Positions 1 through 9,014 are shown, counted from the first letter of the stretch. The stretch: DNA of 41,696 nucleotides from Deltaproteobacteria bacterium (GCA_016935665.1 JAFGQN010000196.1:1-41696), one strand, 5' to 3'. Numbers and translations: made by a program. The notes: generated by a model from the letters alone, not told the origin.

Positions 1-222
1 CTGTTAGTTTGGGCCTCAAGAGCCCGTTTATGTTTTCGTTAAAACAATTTTAACTAACGGAGAGGGGCCTGTTCATAGAATCTCCCTTTATATGTGTGTG
101 TATAAAGAATTTCATCATCATCGGCACAAACGCAAGTACTATTTTCCATAAATGATTCGTGGAGAAGCACTCTTCGCTGCAGAAATTACGGCCTGAACAG
201 AATGGACAAAATGGACAGAAAA
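1..222. other. Intergenic, no gene seen
   Basis: I see no convincing reading frame or RNA gene here. An inverted repeat with GGGC/GCCC arms lies near positions 11-25 and has no clear T-tract. The leftward lipoprotein gene ends at 223, so this stretch would hold its 3' region. Confidence 0.4.
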
Positions 223-993
223 TCAGAATGCGGTGGCCGTGTAGGCGGCCGACAGGTTGCGGGGATCGTAGCAGAACTTGACGCCTGCTTTGTCGATACA
301 GGCGTACTGGGTGGTGTCATTGAACACGGCGTCCATTTCGCCCGCGCGGCAATCCGCGTCCACTGTGCAGGATTTGGCGCACGTTTTACTGTCCATGGCG
401 GCGGTGGCCGCGCCATTCAATACCGAGGTTTCCACATTCATCTCGATTAACACCGCTCCGGCCGGACATGAGGTCATACCGGCGTAATCACCAAATGTTG
501 CGGATGTGCATACCAGCGTAGACCCCGAACAGTTGGCGATGGCCTGCAATGCGCAATACCCGTTGGCAAAGTACACATCCTTGGCCATGGTTCCGGTATA
601 CGATCTGAGACAAACCACTTCACCCGCATGATCTGCGGGAACATTGGCACATCCGGTGATCCCGTCCCCCGCCGCCGGGATGGGCACTCCAGCGGCTTCA
701 CACGTTAATCCCGAGCAGGAACAGGGAGCGCCAATCCCCTGGTCGCCCACTATGGTATCGGTTCCGGAGTCGGTGGGCGTCGTCGTGTCGGTGGGCATCG
801 TTGTATCGGTGGGCATCGTCGTGTCGGAGGCGGTTGCCGTATCCGCTGCCGTGCCGCTGTCGGAACTCATCGTGGAATCGCTTTGGGAATCCGTTGATAC
901 CGCACTGTCACTGCCGCTGTCATCGGAGCACGCTGTCATTGCGCCCAGTCCAAGCAGTGTTGTGATCATTGAGATTAAAATCGATTTATTCAT
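223..993 (-). CDS. Cys-rich lipoprotein with Ser/Asp/Thr linker
   Basis: Predicted outer-membrane lipoprotein of 256 residues. The start at 993 is chosen because AAAGGA lies a few bases upstream of it; the in-frame ATG at 1011 sits upstream of that ribosome site. A short basic and hydrophobic signal ends in MTAC, with the lipidated Cys at residue 22. A linker of about 60 residues follows, rich in Ser, Asp and Thr, including a PTDTTM-like repeat. The C-terminal domain of about 165 residues has many Cys residues (for example CSCSGLTC and CAKSC), which suggests disulphides and an extracytoplasmic location. I do not recognise this domain. The linker design is shared with at least six other genes in the window. 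A role at the cell surface is inferred; no enzymatic motif is visible. Confidence 0.8.
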   Translation of the reverse strand: MNKSILISMITTLLGLGAMTACSDDSGSDSAVSTDSQSDSTMSSDSGTAADTATASDTTMPTDTTMPTDTTTPTDSGTDTIVGDQGIGAPCSCSGLTCEAAGVPIPAAGDGITGCANVPADHAGEVVCLRSYTGTMAKDVYFANGYCALQAIANCSGSTLVCTSATFGDYAGMTSCPAGAVLIEMNVETSVLNGAATAAMDSKTCAKSCTVDADCRAGEMDAVFNDTTQYACIDKAGVKFCYDPRNLSAAYTATAF

Positions 994-1117
994 CTGTATC
1001 GTCCTTTGCATTGCATGTTATTCGCCATTACAGTGTTGTTTTTTTTAAAAAACGTTCTCAAAAGATACACCTTCAGCGCACCGATGCACAAATTTCTGCC
1101 GATAATTATAAGAACCG

Positions 1118-1471
1118 CTATTTTTTAAAAATAACTTTGTCGATGGCGGCGTAGTACAGGCCCTTGAAGCGGGGGCTGACGCGGTGATTGAAGTGTTCGC
1201 GGGCCAGCGCCAGATCGTGTTCCAGTTTTTTAGGCAGTACACCCGAACGTGTCGCGTCGTCCCAAAGGGCTGGATGTTTTTTTGCCGCCTCTTCCACCAG
1301 CGCGGTAGCGATTTCCATGGCCACCGGTTCGGCGGACACCTGCCGTCTGGGGCGCTTGCTGCCGCGGCGTCTCGCCTGTTTTTTGGCCTGATGCACCGTA
1401 CGCAACAGCTGGGTTAAGGCCATAAATCCAAAAATCAAAATGCCAAATATGGCCAGTTTTTCAAAATTCAT
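1118..1471 (-). CDS. Small membrane-anchored hypothetical protein
   Basis: A 117-residue protein with one N-terminal transmembrane segment (about residues 5-22, hydrophobic, then LLRTVHQ). A very basic stretch follows (KKQARRRGSKRPRRQ, about residues 31-45), as expected for a cytoplasmic side. The rest is a soluble, mainly helical domain. No family is recognised. It lies 16 bp downstream of the YrdC-domain gene on the same strand, so it is probably the last gene of the purD-purE-yrdC transcription unit. The position alone does not show a link to purine synthesis. The gene seems real: the frame is intact, the composition is protein-like and the anchor is plausible. Confidence 0.65.
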   Translation of the reverse strand: MNFEKLAIFGILIFGFMALTQLLRTVHQAKKQARRRGSKRPRRQVSAEPVAMEIATALVEEAAKKHPALWDDATRSGVLPKKLEHDLALAREHFNHRVSPRFKGLYYAAIDKVIFKK

Positions 1472-1487
1472 TCGATGCGTCCATTGC

Positions 1488-2093
1488 TTACAGCGACAGA
1501 GGGAGAATCCCCTGCCTTAAAATCGTCAGCTCACTGCCCTTTGCCAGTACAATCGTGGAGCCGGGAGGTCCGGCCACTTTTCCCTCTATGACAATATCCA
1601 CACCGTCCAGTTCCAGCAAATCCGCTGAATCAATGGGCTCCGCCGCATCCTTTCGATTGGCGCTGGTGGCGGTGAGCACCATCTGGGTGTGTCGCGCCAA
1701 CGCCAATGCCATGGACGGCCCAGGCACACGCACGCCAATCAGACCTCCGGGACCGATGAGGGGCAGTGGAATGTCGGGTTTGGCCGGCACCAGCAACGTC
1801 AGCGGTCCTGGCCAGTATTGTTTTGCCAGCGTCATGGCACGTTCCCCCATTCCAGTGGACACCGTTGACAGATGTTCGAGGGATGGCAGAATAACAGAAA
1901 TCGGTTTGGCGCCCATTTCGTGGGTAGGCCGCTCTTTAATGGCGGCGCTTTTAGCCACCGCGTCCGGGTTGAGCGCATCGGCGGCCAGACCGAAAAGCCG
2001 CTCAAAGGCCACGGCCACCACACCGCCCTGCTGAACCGTTTTACCCGCACGCGCCAACCAGCGTTCGTCGGCGGGAATATAAAGTGCTGTCAT
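1488..2093 (-). CDS. YrdC/Sua5-domain protein (threonylcarbamoyl-AMP synthase-like)
   Basis: A 201-residue single YrdC domain, the length typical of TsaC. This family makes threonylcarbamoyl-AMP from threonine, bicarbonate and ATP for t6A modification of ANN-decoding tRNAs. Family features visible: IKERP followed by KPISV (the K/R anion-binding region), WPGPLT, GVRVPGP and TSAN. The N-terminal motif, usually a PTDTVYGLG-like string, is here AFERLFGLA: the Pro and both Thr are replaced while GL and the following AADA remain. The protein may therefore be a diverged paralogue rather than the housekeeping enzyme, so no gene symbol is given. It sits 30 bp downstream of purE on the same strand and is likely co-transcribed with it. 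Confidence 0.82.
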   Translation of the reverse strand: MTALYIPADERWLARAGKTVQQGGVVAVAFERLFGLAADALNPDAVAKSAAIKERPTHEMGAKPISVILPSLEHLSTVSTGMGERAMTLAKQYWPGPLTLLVPAKPDIPLPLIGPGGLIGVRVPGPSMALALARHTQMVLTATSANRKDAAEPIDSADLLELDGVDIVIEGKVAGPPGSTIVLAKGSELTILRQGILPLSL

Positions 2094-2123
2094 TGAATCT
2101 CTGTTTCCAGGTGAATGGATTTG

Positions 2124-2615
2124 TTACGCCAGTTTGGCCTGAACGCGGGCATCAGACGCCACCACACCATCGGCCATGGTCACCCGTTCCGCATCCAGTT
2201 TGGCAGCCAATGCATCATCGGTAATGCTCACAATGGATGCGGCAATCAAACCTGCATTTTTAGCGCAGTTCACACCGACCCCGGCCATGGGCACGCCCCC
2301 GGGCATTTGTACGGTGGAGAGCAGCGCATCGATACCGCCCAGTCCACCCACTTCAATGGGCAGTCCAATCACGGGCAACGTGCTGTTGGCCGCCATGGCG
2401 CCCCCGAGATGATTGGCCGCACCGGCGGCGGCAATGATAACCGCATGCCCGTCGTTGCGGGCCGCTTTGGCAAGAGTGGCCGCCCGTTCCGGAGAACGGT
2501 GAGCAGAGGCCACATGAACTTTAAACGGCACTCCCAGCTGCTTGAGCACTTTTACCGCAGGTTCCACTTTATCGAAATCGTTTTCACTTCCCATTACAAT
2601 CAGAACGCTCTTCAT
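2124..2615 (-). CDS. purE: N5-carboxyaminoimidazole ribonucleotide mutase PurE
   Basis: PurE of 163 residues, a normal length. It moves the carboxylate of N5-CAIR to C4 to give CAIR in purine synthesis in the cytosol. Class I features are clear: the N-terminal GSENDF loop (usually GSxSD, with Asn in place of the second Ser), the SAHR segment at residues 37-40 with the catalytic His39, the AAAGAANHL nucleotide-binding stretch, and VQMPGGVP. It lies downstream of purD by 46 bp and upstream of the YrdC gene in a leftward operon. No purK is present in the window, so the origin of N5-CAIR cannot be judged here. Confidence 0.95.
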   Translation of the reverse strand: MKSVLIVMGSENDFDKVEPAVKVLKQLGVPFKVHVASAHRSPERAATLAKAARNDGHAVIIAAAGAANHLGGAMAANSTLPVIGLPIEVGGLGGIDALLSTVQMPGGVPMAGVGVNCAKNAGLIAASIVSITDDALAAKLDAERVTMADGVVASDARVQAKLA

Positions 2616-2661
2616 TCGTTTACCTCACTCGAATCGTATTTTTTTGCGCAAATGTCGGCGC

Positions 2662-3930
2662 TTATTTCAACGCCCGATGACCGATGTCCCGGCGCAACCG
2701 CATGCCATTCCACGAAATTTTATCACAGGCCGCATAGGTTTTTGCACTGGCCTCTGCCAAATTCGCGCCCAGGCCCGTCACTCCCAGCACGCGTCCGCCA
2801 TTGGTGACTATTTTATCGCCCTCTTTTTTTGTGCCCGCATGGAACACGATCACATCCGCCAGCTGGTCGGCATCGTCAAGGCCCACAATTTCGTCGCCTT
2901 TTTCGTAACTGCCCGGATATCCGCCGGCCGCCTGCACCACGCAAATGGCAGAGCCCTCGTGCCATTCCAGCTCCGTTCCCGCCAGTTCACCTTTGGCCGC
3001 TTTACGCAGCACCTCTGCCAAATCGCTTTTAAGCATGGTTAAAAGGGGCTGACATTCGGGATCGCCAAAGCGGACATTATATTCGAGCACGTTCAATTTT
3101 GTGCCGTCAATCATCAGTCCCGCATAGAGCACCCCTTTAAACGGCACCCCATCTTTGGCCATGCCGTCGACTGTGGGACGAATCACTTCGTTGATAATCT
3201 GCTCTGTTAATGCAGGCGTCACCAGAGGCGCCGGGCAATACGCGCCCATTCCACCCGTGTTGGGCCCCGTGTCGCCTTCGTATGCGGCTTTGTGGTCCTG
3301 GGCGGCAATCAGCGTCACAAAGTCTTTGCCATCGCAAATGGCCAGAATGGAGGCCTCTTCGCCAGTCAGAAAATCTTCAATTACCAGTTCACCGCCAGCT
3401 GCGCCAAACGCCTTGTCGCTCAATATACTTTTGACCGCAGCGTTGGCTTCATCGGCGGTCTGGCACAGCAATACGCCTTTGCCGGCGGCCAAACCATCGG
3501 CTTTTACAACACAGGGACCATTGCGCCGTTCCACTTCGGCCAGTGCATCATCAAGTTCGGTGTGCGCCGTAAATCGCGCGGTAGGGATACCATGCCGGTC
3601 CATAAATTCCTTGGAATACCGTTTACTGCCTTCCAGCATGGCGGCCTGCTGACTGGGACCAAATACCAGGATTCCTTCGGCTACCAACTGATCTGCCAAT
3701 CCGGCCACCAGCGGCACTTCCGGTCCCACCACCACGAGGTCCACCTGCTCTTTTTTAGCAAGAGCCACCTGGCCTGCCACATCTTCCGCTCCCACGGCGA
3801 CACAACGCGCATGTTTGGCAATTCCACCATTTCCTGGCGCACAAATCACTTCAGTCACATCTTTGCTCTTTGCCAGCTTCCAGCAAAGCGCGTGTTCGCG
3901 GCCACCGCCACCAACCACTAAAACCTTCAT
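2662..3930 (-). CDS. purD: Phosphoribosylamine-glycine ligase PurD
   Basis: GAR synthetase of 422 residues, full length for the family. It joins phosphoribosylamine and glycine with ATP. Visible features: the N-terminal loop [13 protein letters not shown], then APGNGG. The ATP-grasp core carries [11 protein letters not shown], followed by [17 protein letters not shown]. The signature [13 protein letters not shown] and the metal-binding region [12 protein letters not shown] come next. A good ribosome site (AGGAGGT-like) precedes the ATG at 3930. It lies between the purH-type gene (113 bp upstream) and purE, as part of one leftward purine gene set. Confidence 0.96.
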   Translation of the reverse strand: MKVLVVGGGGREHALCWKLAKSKDVTEVICAPGNGGIAKHARCVAVGAEDVAGQVALAKKEQVDLVVVGPEVPLVAGLADQLVAEGILVFGPSQQAAMLEGSKRYSKEFMDRHGIPTARFTAHTELDDALAEVERRNGPCVVKADGLAAGKGVLLCQTADEANAAVKSILSDKAFGAAGGELVIEDFLTGEEASILAICDGKDFVTLIAAQDHKAAYEGDTGPNTGGMGAYCPAPLVTPALTEQIINEVIRPTVDGMAKDGVPFKGVLYAGLMIDGTKLNVLEYNVRFGDPECQPLLTMLKSDLAEVLRKAAKGELAGTELEWHEGSAICVVQAAGGYPGSYEKGDEIVGLDDADQLADVIVFHAGTKKEGDKIVTNGGRVLGVTGLGANLAEASAKTYAACDKISWNGMRLRRDIGHRALK

Positions 3931-4043
3931 AAAGACCTCCTGTCTTTAAACTCTTTCGAGCATATTCCACGCGAATTCAACATGCCGTCCGCTGTCTGTT
4001 CGCTGCAACATCAACCAAACGCATCAGCAGACGGGCGTGGGTA

Positions 4044-4658
4044 TTATTCCCCGGGCATCTCTCCCGATTCAACATCAAATTCCGCCAGACTGGACACCAC
4101 CGCTGCGTCATACTTGGCCGTATGCGCGAACGCCTTGACCGCCAGTTCAAACCGAAGTCTCTCCGCCACTTCGTCATTTCTGGCCAGATGCCACAATATG
4201 GTTTCATAATCATCCGGATCACACACCGCGGTCACCCGTCTGAAATTGCGCGCAGCGGAGCGCAGCAGCGCAGCGCCCCCCAAATCGAGCAATTCGATGG
4301 CATCGTCAAGGGACAGCGATGGATCTTTGGCGACATATTCGTAGGGATAGAGATTGACCACCACCAAATCGATTGGCTGTGCCTGCATGCGCTCCAGCTC
4401 TGCGAAATGACCATCCTGGTGCTTTGCCAGAATGCCCACATGAATTTTGGGATGCAGGGTCTGAATGCGTCCTTCCATGATAATCTGTTCGCCAATGTAC
4501 TCCTCCAGCCGCGTCACTGGCAGTCCGGCAGTGGAGATGGCGTCGGCCGTGCCACCGGTGGACAGAATGCTGTAGCCCAAATCCACCAGACCTCTGGCCA
4601 GGGTTTCGATGCCTTTTTTGTTTGAAACACTTAACAGTGCATATCGCTTCTTATCCAT
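4044..4658 (-). CDS. purH: Standalone IMP cyclohydrolase (N-terminal half of PurH)
   Basis: A 204-residue protein covering only the MGS-like IMP cyclohydrolase domain, which closes FAICAR to IMP. Family strings are visible: RYALLSVSNKKGIE at the start, STGGTADAI, GRIQTLHPKIHVGIL, VVVNLYPYE and IDLGG-type text (ELLDLGGAALLRSAARN). The start at 4658 is chosen because GGGGA lies a few bases upstream; an open frame continues upstream to 4748 but is not protein-like. Usual bacterial PurH has about 520 residues with an AICAR transformylase C-half. That half is absent, and only 113 bp separate this stop from purD, so a recent truncation is unlikely. Single-domain forms are known in some Desulfovibrio-type and other bacteria. 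The formyl transfer step must use another gene. Confidence 0.92.
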   Translation of the reverse strand: MDKKRYALLSVSNKKGIETLARGLVDLGYSILSTGGTADAISTAGLPVTRLEEYIGEQIIMEGRIQTLHPKIHVGILAKHQDGHFAELERMQAQPIDLVVVNLYPYEYVAKDPSLSLDDAIELLDLGGAALLRSAARNFRRVTAVCDPDDYETILWHLARNDEVAERLRFELAVKAFAHTAKYDAAVVSSLAEFDVESGEMPGE

Positions 4659-4858
4659 AAAATCCCCAATATCAGTTGTGCCTGTATGGCAAATGAGTTT
4701 TCTACTTTTAAGGTATTCCCCTGATTTTGAAAAGAGTGAACCGACCAATCCCGCTGCGCTGTCCTCATTTTAAGTACATGCTATATCAAAAGGGCGCCAG
4801 GTGTGGAAAATCGAAAAACCCTTGAGATGCCAGGACAAACGGGATAGACCCAACAGCA

Positions 4859-6517
4859 ATGGTCGACAGGACAACTCTTTTACAACGTCTGCGCCGGATG
4901 CGCGGCGACAAATGGCGATATACCGCAGCACTTATTTTGTCTGTCTGCGTGCATTTGATTATTTCCCTGATTTATGCCCCGGACTATCAGGATGTGAAGG
5001 ATGTGGCGGTGGAGTTTGAACTGGTGGGAGATGACGGCCAGCAGCCGCTGGCGCCCGAGGCCGATGGACCGCGCACCACTGCGCCGGAACCAGAGCAGAC
5101 GCCCGACGAGGAAGAACCGCTTCCCGAACCGGCCCCCCCCTTGCCACAGGAAGGCACGCTGCTGGGGGATACAGATCTTGAAAAGGATTCTGCAGGGGTG
5201 ACAGCAGATACCGATTGCGACAGCGGTGCAGGGACAGATTCCGACACCCCGTCGCCTGAGGACACCGCCTCAGACACGGATACCGGCACGGCATCGGACA
5301 CGGCAACGACGACGGATACCGAATCGGACGTTGACTCGGCATCCGACACTGTAACAGAGAGCGACACCAGGACAGATACAGACTCAGAGACAGGGGATAG
5401 CGACACAGCCACCGACAGTGATTCCGAAACCCACCTGGATTCCGAAACCGCTCCGATTCGCATCGCAAAAAGTACCGATGGCGACACGGAAGCAGATTCT
5501 GCTGTTATGGCGTCAAGCGACACGGAAACAGGCACCGACTCCGGGACTCCCGGCAACCGTTTCCCAGGAAGCGCCGGTGCCTCGGGCGGTGAAGAGGGGA
5601 TTTGCCTTCACGATGTATTCGCATTTGCAAAGGAAAATCCCAGCTGGATGGCCTGGCTGAGCATGAAGGCATTTGCCGGAACAAGATATGAGCGGGGGCT
5701 GGCCGACATATTACGTTCTTTTTATCTTTATAACGAAATGGTCTCTGCCACGGAAATCGACCCCATGACCGAACTGGAAGGCGTGCTCATCAGTGCGGAT
5801 GACTTTTCACAGTACGATTCCTACCAGGTGGTGGCCACGTACAATGTGGGACAGGACACGCTGAAAAATCGACTCGAAAAAAACATGGGCAAAAAGCCCG
5901 GTTTTTCCATCAACAAAACGAAACAGGGAATATCCGGAATTCATCAGGACAGCTATCGCTGGGACCTCGTGGGCTCTGGACGCGTGCTGGTGGCCAGCGA
6001 TGCGAAAAAAGGCGCCCTCAATCCCAAATGGCCTGCCGCGGTTACCTGTATGATGCCAAGGCCGCCATATGATGGCGATGCTCAGAAACACTTCGAAATG
6101 CTGGTGCGCAGCAAGCTGGGACCGGTTAAAACAGGGGAACGCTGGCCGGTGATGCTGATGGCGTCCAGAGATCCGGGAGCTGTTGGGCTTTACTATCAGC
6201 CGGAGTTGGCGCAGATGTTCGACTGGGCCATCCTGCGGGGTTATTTTTCCGACCCCATCCAGGTGGAAGGCGAAGCTCGGTTCAAAGGGGACCCGGCGGA
6301 TATGGCCAAAGTGGACGCATTTATCAAAATTCTGCTCACCAGGGCAAAATGGCTGCGGCTGCTGGGATTTGGCAGCATGGTGGATGGCCTCGAATACCGG
6401 ATAGAGGGCACAACGCTCCATTTTAAAGTACCCATGACCGAGCAGCAGGCAGTGGCGTTGATGAAACTCATCCAGAACTACAGCACACGTCTGAATGCGA
6501 AGTTCACAACGCCCTGA
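4859..6517 (+). CDS. TonB-like anchored protein with Ser/Asp/Thr linker and unknown C-domain
   Basis: A 552-residue protein. Residues 1-20 are basic and one transmembrane helix follows (about 21-41) with Ser28 and His32 spaced S-x3-H, the spacing TonB uses to couple to ExbBD. A Pro/Glu-rich part (about 60-100) and then a Ser/Asp/Thr-rich segment (about 105-235) form a long extended linker. The C-terminal 310 residues are a globular domain I do not recognise; it is not the usual TonB beta-alpha-beta domain. The anchor suggests inner-membrane attachment with the rest in the periplasm. That it harvests proton-motive force is inferred only from the S-x3-H spacing. The upstream region is shared with the divergent purH gene. 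The ribosome site is weak (GGGATA, about 12 bases upstream of the ATG). Confidence 0.78.
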   Translation: MVDRTTLLQRLRRMRGDKWRYTAALILSVCVHLIISLIYAPDYQDVKDVAVEFELVGDDGQQPLAPEADGPRTTAPEPEQTPDEEEPLPEPAPPLPQEGTLLGDTDLEKDSAGVTADTDCDSGAGTDSDTPSPEDTASDTDTGTASDTATTTDTESDVDSASDTVTESDTRTDTDSETGDSDTATDSDSETHLDSETAPIRIAKSTDGDTEADSAVMASSDTETGTDSGTPGNRFPGSAGASGGEEGICLHDVFAFAKENPSWMAWLSMKAFAGTRYERGLADILRSFYLYNEMVSATEIDPMTELEGVLISADDFSQYDSYQVVATYNVGQDTLKNRLEKNMGKKPGFSINKTKQGISGIHQDSYRWDLVGSGRVLVASDAKKGALNPKWPAAVTCMMPRPPYDGDAQKHFEMLVRSKLGPVKTGERWPVMLMASRDPGAVGLYYQPELAQMFDWAILRGYFSDPIQVEGEARFKGDPADMAKVDAFIKILLTRAKWLRLLGFGSMVDGLEYRIEGTTLHFKVPMTEQQAVALMKLIQNYSTRLNAKFTTP

Positions 6518-6628
6518 ATCCGGGCTCATGGGGAAACGAAAACATTTTTTCATTGTATTATCCGTAAATTTCGTTAAAAAAGTCCCTGAGCACGCCGATG
6601 TGTGTTGTTCGTTGAAAATTATTATCCA

Positions 6629-6712
6629 GCCAGGGTGGCGGAATTGGTAGACGCAAGGGACTTAAAATCCCTCGAGTGAAAACTTGTACGGGTTCGATTC
6701 CCGTCCCTGGTA
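6629..6712 (+). tRNA. tRNA-Leu (anticodon UAA)
   Basis: An 84-nt cloverleaf with a long variable arm, as expected for a type II tRNA. The acceptor stem is GCCAGGG paired with CCCTGGT (the outermost pair is G-U), with discriminator A at 6712. The D-loop has TTGGTAGA. The anticodon stem AGGGA/TCCCT encloses CTTAAAA, giving anticodon TAA. The T arm is ACGGG TTCGATT CCCGT. CCA is not encoded. It stands alone between the TonB-like gene and the HTH regulator gene. Confidence 0.97.
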
Positions 6713-6739
6713 TATTCATTCCCTTCTCACTGCAATAGC

Positions 6740-6766
6740 TTGACTTCATGGAAACAGAGATATAAA
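6740..6766 (+). promoter_or_regulatory. Candidate sigma70-type promoter of the HTH regulator
   Basis: TTGACT at 6740-6745 and TATAAA at 6761-6766 are separated by 15 bases, shorter than the 16-18 usually preferred. They lie about 100 bp before the ATG at 6865. Boxes found by eye only. Confidence 0.35.
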
Positions 6767-6864
6767 GGGAAATAAGATTCTATCTGGCTCGAAAAAGTTT
6801 AATCGCACTGATAGAGTTGTAAAAACTAAAGCACGAACTGCTATTTTCATATTCGGAGTGAGCC

Positions 6865-7428
6865 ATGAGTACCAACGACTTATTTACTGCGCCGCAAGTG
6901 GCCAAAATCTGTTCCACAGACTTAAAAACCATCCATAACTGGGTGAACAGAGGTGAAATCAAATTTTTCAGAACCCCAGGACGACATCTTCGCTTCCGTC
7001 GCCAGGATGTTTTGGAATTTCTGGTTAAATTCGGATACCCAATCCCGGACGGTTTTGCCCCTGCGCGCCCCAAAGCAATTGTAATTGACCCATCACAGGA
7101 AACCGGCGCATCTATCGCGCAAGCGCTGTCCGACGAAATGGAAGTAACCGCTTTTGCAGATCATTTCGATGCATTGCTGCAAATCGGGAAGGACAAACCG
7201 TCACTGGTGCTCGTAAATTGCAAAGATAATCCAGAGATGCTGAAGGTGGTGCAAAATATCTCTAAACACGAAAAAGATCTGCCCATCGTTGTTTATGGCA
7301 GCGATACCATTGATCATGACGCGTCCAAAAACGCCGGCGCCATGGAAGTGATTCAATCTACAGATGTAACATCCGTTAAAATCAGAATTGCTGACATTGT
7401 GCAAAACAACCTGAAAGCCGCCGTTTAG
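6865..7428 (+). CDS. HTH DNA-binding protein with degenerate receiver-like domain
   Basis: A 187-residue protein with a good ribosome site (GGAGTGAG, 6 bases before the ATG). Residues 5-55 form a MerR/excisionase-type winged helix (FTAPQVAKI, TIHNWVNRGEI, then TPGRHLRFRRQDV), a DNA-binding module. From about residue 67 a receiver-like fold begins (PKAIVIDPSQ), but the strand that should end in the phosphorylated Asp reads LVLVNCKDNP, with Asn at that place. Lys is also not obvious. It is therefore probably a pseudo-receiver that does not take phosphate, used for dimerisation or ligand sensing. It is convergent with the patatin gene, with stops 2 bp apart. Target genes are unknown. The domain order is the reverse of common response regulators. 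Confidence 0.78.
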   Translation: MSTNDLFTAPQVAKICSTDLKTIHNWVNRGEIKFFRTPGRHLRFRRQDVLEFLVKFGYPIPDGFAPARPKAIVIDPSQETGASIAQALSDEMEVTAFADHFDALLQIGKDKPSLVLVNCKDNPEMLKVVQNISKHEKDLPIVVYGSDTIDHDASKNAGAMEVIQSTDVTSVKIRIADIVQNNLKAAV

Positions 7429-7429
7429 C

Positions 7430-8920
7430 CTAACCCATCAGGAAGTTATGACGGTGAAATACTTCCTGAAGCCATTCCCGGTCTGATTCGATTTGTTCCA
7501 TGGCGGAATCAAACGCCATATTCTCCGTATCGGTTTTATAAAAAAACCGCATCATGGTCCCGGACATGTGTTCCATATCCTTCGCTGTGGGGGAAAACAC
7601 ATACACTGAAATGTTTGGATTGGCCTCCTCGGCCTTGGTAATCATTTCGGCAAAGCGGGTCCGAATCATGGACTTCACAGACTGTACGGTGTTGAAAATC
7701 CCCCCCCGCCCGCTCACATACCCCGCTTCCATGGTTTGCACTGGTCGTAACGGATCCACGCAAATAATCAGCGTCGCGCCATGTGCCACCGCAATATCAA
7801 TATCAATGGTTCGGGTAAATATACCATCCACATAGTAGCGATCACCGATTTTCTCCGGGTTGTAATAGGGCGTCATGGCACACGAGGCACGCACCGCCGT
7901 TGAAATGGGAACGCTGTCCATTCCCGATGTGCCAAAAGAGACATGACTGCCACCATCCTGATCGGTGGCGCCAATAAACAGTTTTTTTTTCAGCTGCCGA
8001 AAATCGTTTTTGAGCCCCGGTTTGGTAAACTCCATTTCGAGATATTCCCGAAGCTTCTCGCCGGAGAACATGGCCGTGGGGGTCACCCGCATGGCGCTGT
8101 CAAACGGTCTGGTAATCCAGCGTCCTTTCCAGAAATCACCTATGGAACTGACAATTCGCCGGCTCAATTCGCTGATGTTGGGATCGAACAGCATGCCCCG
8201 GGTTATCGGATCGACACGGCTGGGCCGTCCATACAACGCATTGGCAATTTCGTAGGGACGCACATCGTTGGCCAAAAAGGCGCCAATCACCGCCCCGGCG
8301 GATATGCCGCTAATGATGTCCACGTTGGTCAGCGCCCCCTTTAATTTGGAGTCCAGCGCACGCAGCACTCCGATTTCCCAAAAAAGTCCTTCTATCCCAC
8401 CCCCCGCCAGACAGAGCGCCACTTTCCCCGGTGTGGCGGGTCTGGAAATGCGATGCGCGGCCAGCAATATGTCCTCCATGTTGCGAGGCGCCACCAGGAT
8501 ACCGCCCATCTGCAGCACACCCAATGCATACGAGTGATACGGAGCGTGATGGCTTTCCGGCAACAGGACAATGATCGAGGCACGGGATGGCGCACGGCGC
8601 TGTGCATTCCCAGTGAGCAGTTCCGGCAGAATTTTTCCCGCCAAAGACGCTTCAATACCTCGCGACAAATCCTCATGGCGGTGATCGATGAAAATGGCGC
8701 CCATGGATTTGGAGCGGGCAATGGCCACATCCTCAGCCCTCTCCGTTAGTAAATGACAAATAAGTTTTTTCCGGTTGGGCAACGACAGTTTTACACCGTC
8801 CCGAAAGCGGGCATCCTTTTCTGTTGCGTCTACAAATGGCGCCAAATCCCGCCGGACATCCTCCCATTTGTCCCCGGGTACAAAAAGTGTTATTCTCGCA
8901 GGTATTCTATTTTCCGGCAT
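7430..8920 (-). CDS. Patatin-like phospholipase with extra N-terminal domain
   Basis: A 496-residue protein starting at 8920; GGGAGG sits 9 bases upstream, while the ATG at 8929 abuts that site. Residues 1-160 are an extra domain of unknown role (it includes a segment FIDHRHEDL and a second half from about 110). The patatin domain begins near 165: oxyanion loop GGGIEG (173-178), nucleophile elbow GISAG with Ser207, and the dyad Asp in YYVDGI at Asp365 (family usually DGG or DGA). This dyad hydrolyses acyl esters of phospholipids. No signal peptide is seen, so it is probably cytoplasmic or peripheral on the inner membrane. It is divergent from the PC4-like gene. Patatin proteins range from lipid turnover to secreted toxins; this one cannot be placed further. 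Confidence 0.88.
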   Translation of the reverse strand: MPENRIPARITLFVPGDKWEDVRRDLAPFVDATEKDARFRDGVKLSLPNRKKLICHLLTERAEDVAIARSKSMGAIFIDHRHEDLSRGIEASLAGKILPELLTGNAQRRAPSRASIIVLLPESHHAPYHSYALGVLQMGGILVAPRNMEDILLAAHRISRPATPGKVALCLAGGGIEGLFWEIGVLRALDSKLKGALTNVDIISGISAGAVIGAFLANDVRPYEIANALYGRPSRVDPITRGMLFDPNISELSRRIVSSIGDFWKGRWITRPFDSAMRVTPTAMFSGEKLREYLEMEFTKPGLKNDFRQLKKKLFIGATDQDGGSHVSFGTSGMDSVPISTAVRASCAMTPYYNPEKIGDRYYVDGIFTRTIDIDIAVAHGATLIICVDPLRPVQTMEAGYVSGRGGIFNTVQSVKSMIRTRFAEMITKAEEANPNISVYVFSPTAKDMEHMSGTMMRFFYKTDTENMAFDSAMEQIESDREWLQEVFHRHNFLMG

Positions 8921-9014
8921 TTGCACCATCCTCCCAAAACAGATCCGATTACTATACCCTACATTTCGCCCAAATCAAGTTCCGATTTAAATGACCATAA
9001 TTATACAATATGAA

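Noticed and set aside
2542-3042. Plus-strand frames across purE and purD
   Set aside because: They are shadows of the strongly supported minus-strand purine genes.
4987-5556. Long antisense frame rich in Ser and Val over the TonB-like gene
   Set aside because: It mirrors the Ser/Asp/Thr codon repeat of the real gene; no ribosome site and low-complexity content. The same holds for antisense frames over the other linkers.
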